From Rhizobium sp. CCGE531 (GTDB lineage Bacteria; Pseudomonadota; Alphaproteobacteria; Rhizobiales; Rhizobiaceae), in contig NZ_CP032688.1 in assembly GCF_003627795.1 (NCBI RefSeq), forward strand, positions 62,001 through 126,000: DNA of 64,000 bases, read 5' to 3'. Below are positions 53,714 through 62,584 of the stretch, in pieces. The translations under genes were made by a program, and so were the position numbers. The notes below the pieces were generated by a model. It saw only the letters and a program-made list of their open reading frames with translations, searched no databases and was not told the DNA's origin. Each line of letters opens with the position of its first letter. Positions within the stretch are counted from its first letter, which is position 1.

Positions 53714-55120
53714 TCACGATCCTAACGTCGGCAACGGAATGCTGAAGTGGCCGCTGCGCTCGATTGCATGGGCCATTCGGAAAATGGTCGACTCGTCGAA
53801 ATATCGGCCAACCAACTGAAGTCCGATCGGTAATCCCTCCGAATGCATCCCGCAGGGCATCGTCAAGGCTGGATGGCCAGTCATATTGAAGAAGGTCGTA
53901 TACCGCGTGATCGCGTTGCCGATGGCCTCATCCACGCCATTCCTGCTCACTTTCACCGTTCCCACTTTCTGAGCGATCTCGGGCGTGGCGGGAGTTAGGA
54001 TCAGATCGACGTCGTCGAAAAGCTTGTTGGTTTCCTGTCGATAGACTTCGACAAACCGCTTCGCCTTGACATAGTGTTCCGCAAGAATGCACTGACCGAG
54101 CGCGAGACCTGCCCGGAAATCAGCTCCGTAAAGGTCGCCTCGATCCTGCACGTAGGCCGAATGCGCGCTGAGCGCCTCAGGCATCTGAACTGTCAAGGAG
54201 ACTGTCCGACTATGTTCCATATCAGGGAACGTTACGGGCACCAGGATCGCTCCCGCCGCCACCAAGAACTCCTTCACCCTCTCGAGCTCAGTGAGGATTT
54301 CGTCGTCGGCCCGATCGTAATAAAAGTTACGAGGAATACCGACGCGCAACCCCGAAACGCTTTGTCCGAGAGCAGAGCTGTAGTTTTCAACGGGTCGGTT
54401 CACAGACGCAGAGTCCGATGAGTCGTACCCCGCGACGATGCTGAGAAGTTCCGCGCTGTCCGCTATGGTTCGCGTCATGAGCCCTACATGATCGAGCGTC
54501 CAGCAATAGGGAACGACACCGGAGGTTGGAACGCGCCCGATTGTTGGCTTGAGGCCAACAAGGCCGTTCAGCGCCGCGGGTGCGCGGACGGAGCCGCCTG
54601 TATCAGTACCTAGTGCCGCCGGCACAAGTCCAAACGCCACGGCCGCGGCCGACCCACTAGACGATCCGCCTGCAAGGCGACTGGTATCGTAGGCATTCAC
54701 GCAGGTGCCATAGACCTCATTTTCGCCTGTCGCGCCGTATGCGAATTCATGGAGGTTGGTTTTGCCAAGGCTGACGGCCCGAGATGCTCGAAGCTTGGCA
54801 ACGGCAAAGGAGTCGGACTTGGCGATCCGATCGTGAAAGACCCTCGATCCAGCTGTTGTCAGAACGCCCTCAACATCGAACAAGTCCTTCGATGCATATG
54901 GTACACCAGCAAATGCGGAAGAATTCAGGTCGTCCTTGGTTAGCTTCGAGGCCTGCTCCTTGGCGTCCTCAAGTGTCGGCGTGATGAACGCCTTCGAAAC
55001 GCCGTTATAGAGATCGATCCGCTCTGCAAATATATCGACCAGCTCTGTGGGAGTGATCCGCCCGGAGACCATCAGTTGTCTCAGGCCTTTTACGTCATTG
55101 AATGCAATGTCATCAGTCAT
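53714..55120 (-). CDS. Amidase-signature hydrolase
   Basis: 468-residue amidase. Complete Ser-Ser-Lys triad: lysine in GVPYASKDLFDVEG near residue 73, serines in GGSSSGSAAAV near 151 and GTDTGGSVRAPA near 172. It hydrolyses a carboxamide or a related C-N bond. Its start overlaps by eight bases the end of a GatC/AtzG-like small gene, which suggests an obligate two-subunit enzyme like AtzE-AtzG or GatA-GatC. Likely acts downstream of the M24-fold hydrolase next to it. Confidence 0.93.
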   Translation of the reverse strand: MTDDIAFNDVKGLRQLMVSGRITPTELVDIFAERIDLYNGVSKAFITPTLEDAKEQASKLTKDDLNSSAFAGVPYASKDLFDVEGVLTTAGSRVFHDRIAKSDSFAVAKLRASRAVSLGKTNLHEFAYGATGENEVYGTCVNAYDTSRLAGGSSSGSAAAVAFGLVPAALGTDTGGSVRAPAALNGLVGLKPTIGRVPTSGVVPYCWTLDHVGLMTRTIADSAELLSIVAGYDSSDSASVNRPVENYSSALGQSVSGLRVGIPRNFYYDRADDEILTELERVKEFLVAAGAILVPVTFPDMEHSRTVSLTVQMPEALSAHSAYVQDRGDLYGADFRAGLALGQCILAEHYVKAKRFVEVYRQETNKLFDDVDLILTPATPEIAQKVGTVKVSRNGVDEAIGNAITRYTTFFNMTGHPALTMPCGMHSEGLPIGLQLVGRYFDESTIFRMAHAIERSGHFSIPLPTLGS

Positions 55121-55328
55121 TAGGTTTCGCGCCTTGGACGCCCATAGCGGGAGGAATAGTACCGAGATCGATTTTCCGTAGCTGCTCGAGTTCGTTCAGC
55201 AGGTCTTGAAACCCGGTGATAATCCCCAGCTGCGGATCCACAAGCTCGCTGATTTCCGCATCTGACCAGGTGTGTGACGCCATCTGCGTACAAATCCCGA
55301 TCAACGTATCTTTTTGAAGTTTCTGCAT
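55113..55328 (-). CDS. GatC/AtzG-like small subunit
   Basis: 71-residue protein. Helical, with ISELVDPQLGIITGFQDLLNELEQLRKIDLG followed by a proline-rich tail (TIPPAMGVQGAKP), the pattern of GatC and AtzG, which wrap around an amidase partner. Overlaps the amidase start by eight bases, i.e. coupled translation. Similarity is by shape and short motifs only, so moderate confidence in function; that it is a real gene is likely. Confidence 0.65.
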   Translation of the reverse strand: MQKLQKDTLIGICTQMASHTWSDAEISELVDPQLGIITGFQDLLNELEQLRKIDLGTIPPAMGVQGAKPND

Positions 55329-55390
55329 CTGGTCCTCGCATAGTGAACGCGAGCGTGCGGGCCGTTGGTCGCAGCCGCACGCTCGGCTGC

Positions 55391-56548
55391 TTAGCGGATG
55401 ATTAGTGTTTCGGGAGTCTTGTTGGTGAGGATCTCACCGCCGTTCTCCGTGACCATGACTGTATTCGAGATGAAGTAGTCGGCGACTTTTGTGTTCGTGA
55501 ACCAAGAATGAGCATGGACGACCATGCCAACCTCGATCTTCCGCGTAGATTTCGGGAACAAGCTCGTAACCATCGAACCACCAGTCCAGCTTGGCGGGAA
55601 GCCGATGCCGACGAGGTAGCCGCAATGATGGCGATGATAGTCGACCAGGCCCGCGCTTGCTGCCACTTCGTGCCATGCGTCGTATGCGTCGCCTGCCTTG
55701 GCGCCGGGCTTGAGGGCTTCGCAGATTGCTTTCATCCCACGAATCGCGAGCTCTGCGGACTCATCGACACCCTTGGGTGCGCTGCCAACGTATACCAAAC
55801 GCCCCATGGGCGACTGGTACTTGCGGTAAGCCGCACAAGTCTCAAGAAATACCGCATCGCCGTTGCGGAAAATGTCGCCTCGCCAAGTCGTGTGCTCTTC
55901 GCCGAGGCGGCTCGTAGGACGGATGAACGGGCCGAAACCCGGGTACTCGCTTCCCTCAAGAATCATCTTGCTGTGATACGCCGCTGCGACTTCATAGTCC
56001 GAAGCGCCGTCACGCACCGCGTCGACCGCCGCCAGCGTACCCATGTCCACGGCGTGCGCGGCCTTTCGGGTGTACTCCATTTCCAAGGGCGATTTGATCA
56101 GGCGAATGTCGTCCAGGACACCAGACGCGTCGATCCACTCGACGCCCGTCTGATCGTTTTGGATGCGCTCCGCATGTCGCGCCGTCAGGAATAGACTACG
56201 CTTCTCAATACCAACGCGCTTGCCCGCCAGGCCGAGGTCTTTCATCGCCTGATGCACATAGTCCGAAAGCTCTTCGTGATCCTTGTGGCCGTAGAACTTC
56301 GCATTCGTGACCTGGTTTTCGACGGTAATCCGCTCCATCGCACGGCAGCTAAGCGCCATCTCGCCATCGCGATTCAGGACGAGCACATGGGCAGCGAAGA
56401 AGCCCCAGTGGTCCAACCCGGTTAGGTAGTAGATGTTCTCAGGGACGGCGATGACGATGCCGTCGAGGTTATTGTCCGCGAGAGCGACGCGCGCTCTCGC
56501 TATGCGACGATCGAGCTCGTCTTTCGGGAACGCCGTTTCATAAGCCAT
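55391..56548 (-). CDS. M24-fold hydrolase without metal ligands (EutD/DoeA-like)
   Basis: 385 residues. N-terminal creatinase-like domain (VPENIYYLTGLDHWGFFAAHVLVL) and pita-bread domain from about residue 160. Metal-ligand positions are lost: the first aspartate region reads VFLETCAAYRKYQSPMGRL, GMVVHAHSW replaces the EPG motif, and FISNTVMV replaces the ED motif; HHCGYLVGIG keeps a histidine. This is the state of ectoine hydrolases (EutD/DoeA). ATG 56548 has GAGAGGTTCCC-type spacing upstream. Divergent from the Ehu-like importer and upstream of the amidase genes. Confidence 0.85.
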   Translation of the reverse strand: MAYETAFPKDELDRRIARARVALADNNLDGIVIAVPENIYYLTGLDHWGFFAAHVLVLNRDGEMALSCRAMERITVENQVTNAKFYGHKDHEELSDYVHQAMKDLGLAGKRVGIEKRSLFLTARHAERIQNDQTGVEWIDASGVLDDIRLIKSPLEMEYTRKAAHAVDMGTLAAVDAVRDGASDYEVAAAYHSKMILEGSEYPGFGPFIRPTSRLGEEHTTWRGDIFRNGDAVFLETCAAYRKYQSPMGRLVYVGSAPKGVDESAELAIRGMKAICEALKPGAKAGDAYDAWHEVAASAGLVDYHRHHCGYLVGIGFPPSWTGGSMVTSLFPKSTRKIEVGMVVHAHSWFTNTKVADYFISNTVMVTENGGEILTNKTPETLIIR

Positions 56549-56578
56549 GGGAACCTCTCAGGTGTTGGCGCTGCAAAT

Positions 56579-56588
56579 AGGTATACCT
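56579..56588. promoter_or_regulatory. GTATAC palindrome between divergent genes
   Basis: Perfect 10-bp palindrome AGGTATACCT, in the 208-base gap between the M24-fold gene and the Ehu-like importer. GntR/FCD regulators often bind such GTATAC centres; the GntR protein at 60672-61415 is the likely binder. Confidence 0.45.
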
Positions 56589-56756
56589 TTTCGTAGCCGA
56601 GGTTTGGGCGATGCGCAATATCCATTTTGAATTCTGCTTATTTCACAGGCTTTTTGCCCAATCATACGACAGTGTAAACTTTTTCTTGCGTCCAAACCAC
56701 ATTGAGTGGTACACCAATATTGCAATTTTGCACGAAGCCCAAATAAGGGGGAACTC

Positions 56757-57605
56757 ATGAAAATGAACAAAATCTTCGCTGCAGTCGCCGCAGCCGCCGC
56801 AACCGTGCTTGTAGGAACCGCTTCCGCTCACGCGGACGCGCTCACCGATAGTGCCAAAGCCGGAAAGCCGATCCGTATTGGGTTCGCGCACGAGATCCCG
56901 TGGGCATATCCGGGCGACAAGAACGAGCCGTTGGGATTTGCAAATGCGCTGGCGCTGGGTGTCTTGAAATCAATGGGCTACACGAACATCGAACCCGTCG
57001 TGACAGATTGGGGCGGCTTGATCCCCGGTCTTCAGGCTGGTCGTTTCGACATCATCACTGGCGGTATGTACATCACTGGCGCCCGCTGCAAGAACGTCAG
57101 CTTTGCAGAACCGATGGGCAAGTTCGGCGATTCCTTCATCGTCAAGAAGGGCAACCCCAAGGGCGTGACCAATTACCAGGACATCAAACAGAAAGATGCC
57201 ACCATGGTGACGGTAGCCGGCTTTGTGAATGCCGACGCCGCGATGAAGGAAGGCGTTTCTGAAAGCAAGATCATGCAGGTGCCCAGCCTGACCGAAGTCC
57301 TGGCCGCGGTGAAGGCTGGCCGTGCCGACGCTGGAGCTGGCAACGACTTTGCAATGAAGGATCTCGCGAAGAGCTCGGGGGGCGAGGTCGAGGTCACGGA
57401 TCCAGCGGCACTTCCGGAATCCACGTTCAACTGGGTCGCGATTGCGTTCAAGAAGGACGACAAGGATTTCCTGAAGGCCTACAACGAAGCGCAAGCCAAA
57501 TACCTAGGCACCCCAGAGATGCTCGAATCTGTAGGCAAGTTCGAATACACGAAGGCTCAGCTGCCTGGCGATGCAAAGACCGACTGGATTTGCGCGAACA
57601 GATAA
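56757..57605 (+). CDS. Amino-acid-type ABC substrate-binding protein (EhuB-like)
   Basis: 282-residue periplasmic protein. ATG 56757 follows AAGGGGGAA; signal peptide about residues 1-25 ending ASAHAD. IRIGFAHEIPWAYPGD, LIPGLQAGRFDIITGGMYITGARC and VTVAGFVNADAAM fit the ectoine/hydroxyectoine (EhuB) and polar amino acid binders. First gene of a four-component importer. Ligand is probably a small zwitterion, handled afterwards by the M24-fold hydrolase and amidase. Confidence 0.9.
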   Translation: MKMNKIFAAVAAAAATVLVGTASAHADALTDSAKAGKPIRIGFAHEIPWAYPGDKNEPLGFANALALGVLKSMGYTNIEPVVTDWGGLIPGLQAGRFDIITGGMYITGARCKNVSFAEPMGKFGDSFIVKKGNPKGVTNYQDIKQKDATMVTVAGFVNADAAMKEGVSESKIMQVPSLTEVLAAVKAGRADAGAGNDFAMKDLAKSSGGEVEVTDPAALPESTFNWVAIAFKKDDKDFLKAYNEAQAKYLGTPEMLESVGKFEYTKAQLPGDAKTDWICANR

Positions 57606-57619
57606 ACCTCCCAAGGTTA

Positions 57620-57648
57620 GGGCGGGCTGCTATATCTGCGGCTCGCCC
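57620..57648 (+). terminator. Intercistronic hairpin after binding-protein gene
   Basis: GGGCGGGC / GCTCGCCC (one G-T pair) with a 13-base loop, 14 bases after the stop. Likely partial terminator or mRNA end. Confidence 0.45.
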
Positions 57649-57669
57649 GGATCTTCGAAGTGAGCATCA

Positions 57670-58335
57670 ATGACCTACATCTCATTCCTCTCTGACTACG
57701 GCAGCCGTTTCCTCGATGGCACTCTTGTCACTGCGGAACAGTTCATCTGTTCCCTGGCGCTGGCAACTGTGCTCGCACATGGCTTCGGTCTTATGCTCTT
57801 TTCCCGCAATATGGCCGTCAAGACGGTGGCGGTGATTTACGTCGAATTCTTCCGTGGGACCTCACTCCTCGTCCAGCTATTCTGGCTTTTCTACGTGTTG
57901 CCTCTGTTCGGTGTCACCCTTGACCCATTTCTCACGGGGTTCCTTGCAGTTGGCCTCAACATTGGTGCCTATGGGGCACAGCTAGTACAGGGCGCGATCA
58001 AGTCCGTCCCGCGCGGTCAGTGGGAAGCAGCGTACGCTCTCTCCATGAGCGTCTCCAAAAGAATGCGACGGATCATTATCCCGCAGGCGGTCGTGATAAT
58101 GCTTCCTGCCTGGGGAAACCTGGTAATTGAACTGTTGAAGAGCACAGCCCTCGTTGCCCTGATTGCCGTGCCCGATTTGATGTTCGAGGCGAAACAGATG
58201 AACAGTTCCACTTACCTCTCCACGTGGACCTTTGGTACGGCCCTGATCATCTACTACGTGTTCGCCCGGTTCTTCGTCACGCCGACCATGCGATCCCTCG
58301 AACGCTTTATGGCGCGGCGGATGGGGAGAGCTTAA
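57670..58335 (+). CDS. ABC transporter permease (EhuC-like)
   Basis: 221-residue permease of the His/Glu/Gln/Arg family with five helices. EFFRGTSLLVQLFWLFYVLP near residue 58 and the EAA loop SVPRGQWEAAYALSMS are typical. Stop codon TAA directly touches the next ATG. Confidence 0.93.
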   Translation: MTYISFLSDYGSRFLDGTLVTAEQFICSLALATVLAHGFGLMLFSRNMAVKTVAVIYVEFFRGTSLLVQLFWLFYVLPLFGVTLDPFLTGFLAVGLNIGAYGAQLVQGAIKSVPRGQWEAAYALSMSVSKRMRRIIIPQAVVIMLPAWGNLVIELLKSTALVALIAVPDLMFEAKQMNSSTYLSTWTFGTALIIYYVFARFFVTPTMRSLERFMARRMGRA

Positions 58336-59001
58336 ATGCAGTGGGATTGGCAATTCACAGCAGAAATTCTTCCCCGCATGCTTTGGGCGACCCTGAACAC
58401 GCTCATGGCAGCCGGCATCGGCTACGCGATCGCTGCGGTACTTGGACTGGTTTTCGCAATCGCACAACGCACTCGCTTTCGCGTGCTGACTGTGACCGTG
58501 CGCGAGGTGGTAGAGTTTCTGCGTTCTACACCGCTCGTGCTCCAGATTTTCTTCGTCTACTATGTGGGACCTGAATACGGAGTATCGCTAAGCCCCTGGG
58601 TTGCTGGGATGATTGCAATCGGGCTCCATTACGCGGCTTATCTTTCGGAAGTATACCGCGGCGGAATAGAATCCGTGTCGAAGGGGCAATGGGAGGCTTG
58701 CACTGCCATCAACTTGACCACCGTACAGACGTATCGCCGGATCATATTGCCGCAAGCGCTACCGCCTTCAGTGGCCGGGATGGGCAACTATCTCATAAGC
58801 ATTTTCAAAGACACACCAATGCTTTCGGTGATCGGTGTAGCGGAGCTTATGCAGGCAGCGAATGCTATCGGTGGTCAAAACTACCGCTACCTTGAACCCT
58901 ACACGATCGTCGGCCTTGTTTTCCTCATCATCTCGCTGTTTTCCGCCGGGCTCATCCGTGGATTCGAGAGTTGGGTGCGCCGCAAGCTAGGAATGTACTG
59001 A
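58336..59001 (+). CDS. ABC transporter permease (EhuD-like)
   Basis: 221-residue second permease, same family (EFLRSTPLVLQIFFVYYVGP; ESVSKGQWEACTAINLT). Adjoins the first permease with no gap and overlaps the ATPase start by one base, so all are translated together. Confidence 0.93.
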   Translation: MQWDWQFTAEILPRMLWATLNTLMAAGIGYAIAAVLGLVFAIAQRTRFRVLTVTVREVVEFLRSTPLVLQIFFVYYVGPEYGVSLSPWVAGMIAIGLHYAAYLSEVYRGGIESVSKGQWEACTAINLTTVQTYRRIILPQALPPSVAGMGNYLISIFKDTPMLSVIGVAELMQAANAIGGQNYRYLEPYTIVGLVFLIISLFSAGLIRGFESWVRRKLGMY

Positions 59002-59816
59002 TGCAAGACCTTTCGTCATTTCCCCTCGAGCTCACAGGCCCCGACGTCCCGATGGTTCGTTTCATGAACGTTCGGAAGACATACGGTGACTTTGTCGTTC
59101 TCGACAATCTCAACCTTGACATCACTTCCGGCGAGATGGTGACGGTCATTGGGCCATCGGGCTCTGGCAAGACAACCGTCCTCCGCATGTTGATGACACT
59201 CGAAACCATCAACGGTGGGGTCATCTACGTCGACGGCAAACCGCTAACCCACATGCCCAAGAACGGCGTGCTCGTTCCAGCTGACTCAAAGTATCTCCGG
59301 AAGGCACGCTCATCTATCGGCATGTGCTTTCAGCACTTCAACCTTTTCCCTCATATGACGGCCGTCGAGAACTGCATGGAAGGACCTGTTCAGGTTCTCG
59401 GCATCTCGAAACGAGAAGCGAAGGAACGGGCCGAGGAGCTTCTTTCGATGGTCGGCATGATCGAAAAAAAAGACCAGCATCCTGCGCGCTTGTCCGGCGG
59501 CCAACAACAACGTGTAGCCATCGCACGTGCCTTGGCGATGAGACCCAAGATTATGCTGTTCGATGAAGTCACCTCGGCGCTTGATCCGGAAGTCATTGGT
59601 GAAGTCACGAACGTGATCAAAGACCTCGTCACCAAACACAATCTGACGATGCTCATGGTCACCCATCAGATGGGGTTCGCGCGAGACATATCCGACCGGG
59701 TTTGCTTCTTCTTCGGTGGAAAGATCGAGGAACAGAATACTCCGGAGGAGCTGTTCACGAACCCTCAGAACAAGAGGACTCAGCAGTTCTTGAGCGCCGT
59801 CAAAGCAGCGGATTGA
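59001..59816 (+). CDS. ABC transporter ATPase (EhuA-like)
   Basis: 271-residue polar amino acid transporter ATPase. Walker A GPSGSGKTT near residue 47, signature LSGGQQQRVAIARAL, Walker B IMLFDEVTSALDPE, switch VTHQMGFA. ATG 59001 (overlapping TGATG with the permease) is preferred over an ATG ten codons earlier inside that gene. Confidence 0.94.
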   Translation: MQDLSSFPLELTGPDVPMVRFMNVRKTYGDFVVLDNLNLDITSGEMVTVIGPSGSGKTTVLRMLMTLETINGGVIYVDGKPLTHMPKNGVLVPADSKYLRKARSSIGMCFQHFNLFPHMTAVENCMEGPVQVLGISKREAKERAEELLSMVGMIEKKDQHPARLSGGQQQRVAIARALAMRPKIMLFDEVTSALDPEVIGEVTNVIKDLVTKHNLTMLMVTHQMGFARDISDRVCFFFGGKIEEQNTPEELFTNPQNKRTQQFLSAVKAAD

Positions 59817-59824
59817 TTGTAGAG

Positions 59825-60628
59825 ATGAAAGTCGGGATCGCTGGAATTGGTGCGGTCGGCGCCGCTGTTGCACGGGCACTTGACCGGGGTGAAATACCGG
59901 GTTGCGAGCTGGCCGCGGTCACAGCGCGTGACAACAATCGCGCTGCGCAATTTGTATCAACGCTTGCACGTAGCGTGCCGCACAGAGGTCTCGATGAACT
60001 CGCCTTCGAGTGTGACATAGTCCTCGAAGCGCTCCCCCCAGCAATGTTCGAGGCTGTGGCACGTCCGGCTCTTGAAGCAGGCAAGACTTTGATCGCAATG
60101 TCTGCCAGCCAGCTTCTGGGGAGAACGGACCTCTTCGAACTGGCTAAGAGAACTGGGGGGCGAGTTATCGTCCCCTCGGGCGCCATGCTAGGATTGGATG
60201 CCTTGAAGGCAGCGGCCGTCGGCAATCTCCGGGCGGTCAGCATCGTCACCCGCAAGCCGCCAGCCAGTCTGCATGGCGCGCCGTACATTGCTCGGCAAGG
60301 CATCAATCTGGCAAGTTTAAAGGAGCCCATCTGTATTCTCAAGGGATCTGTGACCGAGGTAGCGAGAGAGTTCCCAGCTAACGTGAATGTCGCCGCAGCC
60401 GTTAGCCTTGCAGGAATAGGACCGGACCGCACTTTGATGGAGATTTGGGCGGACCCCAGTCTCTCGGTCAATTCGCATGCTGTCAGCGTCCAATCAGACA
60501 GTTCCGATTTCACGGTGTCTATCCAAAACCGGCCGAGCGATGAGAACCCCGCCACCGGACGGATTACATCCCAAAGCGTGATTGCATATCTTCGCCAGTT
60601 GAACGCTGTGATCCGGATCGGAACATGA
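59825..60628 (+). CDS. Aspartate-dehydrogenase-like oxidoreductase (NadX/DUF108)
   Basis: 267-residue NAD(P)-dependent dehydrogenase. Rossmann start VGIAGIGAVGAAVARAL, VPSGAMLGLDALKAAA, and the C-terminal NVAAAVSLAGIGPDRTLMEI and IWADP pattern of L-aspartate dehydrogenase. It starts nine bases after the ATPase, so it belongs to the importer operon. Ectoine-like breakdown gives aspartate; this enzyme would deaminate it to oxaloacetate. Other amino-acid or imine reduction is possible. Confidence 0.85.
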   Translation: MKVGIAGIGAVGAAVARALDRGEIPGCELAAVTARDNNRAAQFVSTLARSVPHRGLDELAFECDIVLEALPPAMFEAVARPALEAGKTLIAMSASQLLGRTDLFELAKRTGGRVIVPSGAMLGLDALKAAAVGNLRAVSIVTRKPPASLHGAPYIARQGINLASLKEPICILKGSVTEVAREFPANVNVAAAVSLAGIGPDRTLMEIWADPSLSVNSHAVSVQSDSSDFTVSIQNRPSDENPATGRITSQSVIAYLRQLNAVIRIGT

Positions 60629-60671
60629 TGGTAGTGTCGGCCTTTCAAACCTTTAGGAGGGTAGCTCCAAG

Positions 60672-61415
60672 ATGACTACCGCGAATGTGTCCACTTCACC
60701 CATGCCGCAAGCCGACGGGGGCGTTTTTGATGAGGAAGCGCATGGCGCGGGCAAACTCAACAAACAGGATATTTATCTTGAGTTGCGTCGTCGGATTTGT
60801 CTGCTCGACTATCAACCAGGAAGCCGCCTCAACGAGCGAGAACTCGCGTCTGAGTTTGGCGTAAGCCGTACACCACTGCGAACCGCCCTCCAACGGCTTG
60901 AATACGACGGCCTGATTATTAGTCAGCACGGGAACGGCACCGCAGTGACCTCCATCGATCTTACATCGATGCGCGACATCTATATCGTCCGCATGCGACT
61001 GATGGATGCAATGGCCGAGTCGACTCCCAATCCGGTCACTGACGATATCCTGGATAGTGTTCAAGATCTGGACCGCGAATGTCGAAACCTGTCGGGCACG
61101 AAGGACAAAAGGGCTTTTGCCGAGATAATCATGCGGCTCCACCAAATTCTGCATGGATTAAGTAGCAATGGTCCCCTTAGAGACTTCAACGATATCCTTT
61201 TTTTCCAGTCAGCTCGGTTCTGGTTCCTCTTGCTCGAAAAAATGGACTTCGAGCAGCAGGTTGAGGATCTTCTGGATGAGCTTCGCATGATCAGAAGAAG
61301 CCTGGAGCTTCGAGATGTGCGTTTGGTTGCCACAATCCACAAATCGCACCTGGCAATCGTTCTGTCGCGGCTTGATGCCATGGAGGCGAATCTATTGGTA
61401 GCAGAGCCAGCATAG
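60672..61415 (+). CDS. GntR/FCD transcriptional regulator
   Basis: 247 residues: a 35-residue leader, winged helix-turn-helix (ELRRRICLLDYQPGSRL, FGVSRTPLRTALQRLEYDGL), then an FCD domain. Strong AGGAGG about 12 bases before the ATG. Third GntR/FCD protein of the window and closest to the one at 33518-34210. It presumably controls the importer operon and the divergent M24-fold gene through AGGTATACCT. Confidence 0.9.
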   Translation: MTTANVSTSPMPQADGGVFDEEAHGAGKLNKQDIYLELRRRICLLDYQPGSRLNERELASEFGVSRTPLRTALQRLEYDGLIISQHGNGTAVTSIDLTSMRDIYIVRMRLMDAMAESTPNPVTDDILDSVQDLDRECRNLSGTKDKRAFAEIIMRLHQILHGLSSNGPLRDFNDILFFQSARFWFLLLEKMDFEQQVEDLLDELRMIRRSLELRDVRLVATIHKSHLAIVLSRLDAMEANLLVAEPA

Positions 61416-61512
61416 TACCAACGCGGTGAAGTCGAAGTGGACCTGGGGTTCCTGACGTCAGAACATGTAATCACTAGTGGTCTGGTGCCGACTTGAATCA
61501 GGAGTAATTCCA

Positions 61513-62304
61513 GTGAGTGACCCAACGATCGGGATTATCGGCACCGGGGATTTCGCGGCGTATTTGGTCTCTGCGTTGCGCAGAGGCGGCCACTCCGGCC
61601 GTATCATACTTTCGCCCTTCAGTCAGACACGCGCGCAATCCCTCGCTACCGCTGGAAACTGTAAGATCGCGACGGACGATCAGGCCTTGATTGATCAGGC
61701 CGACTGGATTCTTCTCTCGGTCAGGCCCGAGCAGCTAGTAGCAGTTCTCTCAAAGTTGCGGCTTCGCGACACGCAAACCTTGATCTCCGCCGTTGCTGGC
61801 GTGACGATCGCAAGCTTGCGTAGCAGCCTGCGCACAAACTCCCCCATCGTTCGCATAATGCCCTCGAGTTACATCGGGGTGATCGACGGTGGTCTCTTTC
61901 CACTGTTTCCATCGTCCGATGACATCAATAGTGTTTTTGAGCGCGCGGGGAAGGTCCTTGCGCTGGACAGAGAGGCCGACCTTGATCTCGCGATGATCGG
62001 AGCGTGCTTGGCTGGATTCACATACAGCTTTGCTTCACGGTTGGAGAAATGGTTCGTCGATCACGGCATGGAGGCCTCTAAGGCGAGAGATTTGGTCGCT
62101 GGGAACTTACTGGGCGCGGCGGGCAACGCACTAGCAAATCAGAGTATTTCCCTTGACGCGATCTCCGATCGGATCGCCACGCCTGGCACGTACACGAAGG
62201 TGGGCCTCGATTACCTGCGCCACCGAAATTCATTTGAACCTTGGGCCGAGGCGCTTAGCTTGATCGACCTCGACTTGAAATCGAAGACGTCCTCTAAGCC
62301 ATAA
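61513..62304 (+). CDS. Pyrroline-5-carboxylate-reductase-like protein
   Basis: 263-residue NAD(P)-binding protein of the ProC family. GTG 61513 chosen, AGGAG nine bases before. IGIIGTGDFAAYLVSALRRGG, VRPEQLVAVLSKL, SAVAGVTIASLRSSL and IVRIMPSSY match ProC. It likely reduces a cyclic imine or other intermediate rather than making proline; biosynthetic ProC is normally chromosomal. Follows the GntR gene. Confidence 0.85.
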   Translation: MSDPTIGIIGTGDFAAYLVSALRRGGHSGRIILSPFSQTRAQSLATAGNCKIATDDQALIDQADWILLSVRPEQLVAVLSKLRLRDTQTLISAVAGVTIASLRSSLRTNSPIVRIMPSSYIGVIDGGLFPLFPSSDDINSVFERAGKVLALDREADLDLAMIGACLAGFTYSFASRLEKWFVDHGMEASKARDLVAGNLLGAAGNALANQSISLDAISDRIATPGTYTKVGLDYLRHRNSFEPWAEALSLIDLDLKSKTSSKP

Positions 62305-62584
62305 GGCCGTCACAATTTGGCAGTTCTGGCCCTTGACGAGATACTTAGCCCTTCCAAGCGCATGGCAGGCAGCATAACGGTCTATTATGGAACAGGATCA
62401 GTAATAGCCAGTAGAATATCCCCAGCATCCGGGGCGAGAGTGCCCAGGCCGGGCACATCGTCGTTCCTTCGGAACCGGATCGTTTCTAGAATTCCTGCTG
62501 ACGCGACCAGCGGCATCTCCCATGTCATCAACCCCGCCCGAGGCCGGCCGGGGTAGCGTTTCACTGCCTACACAGCACGCAAGA

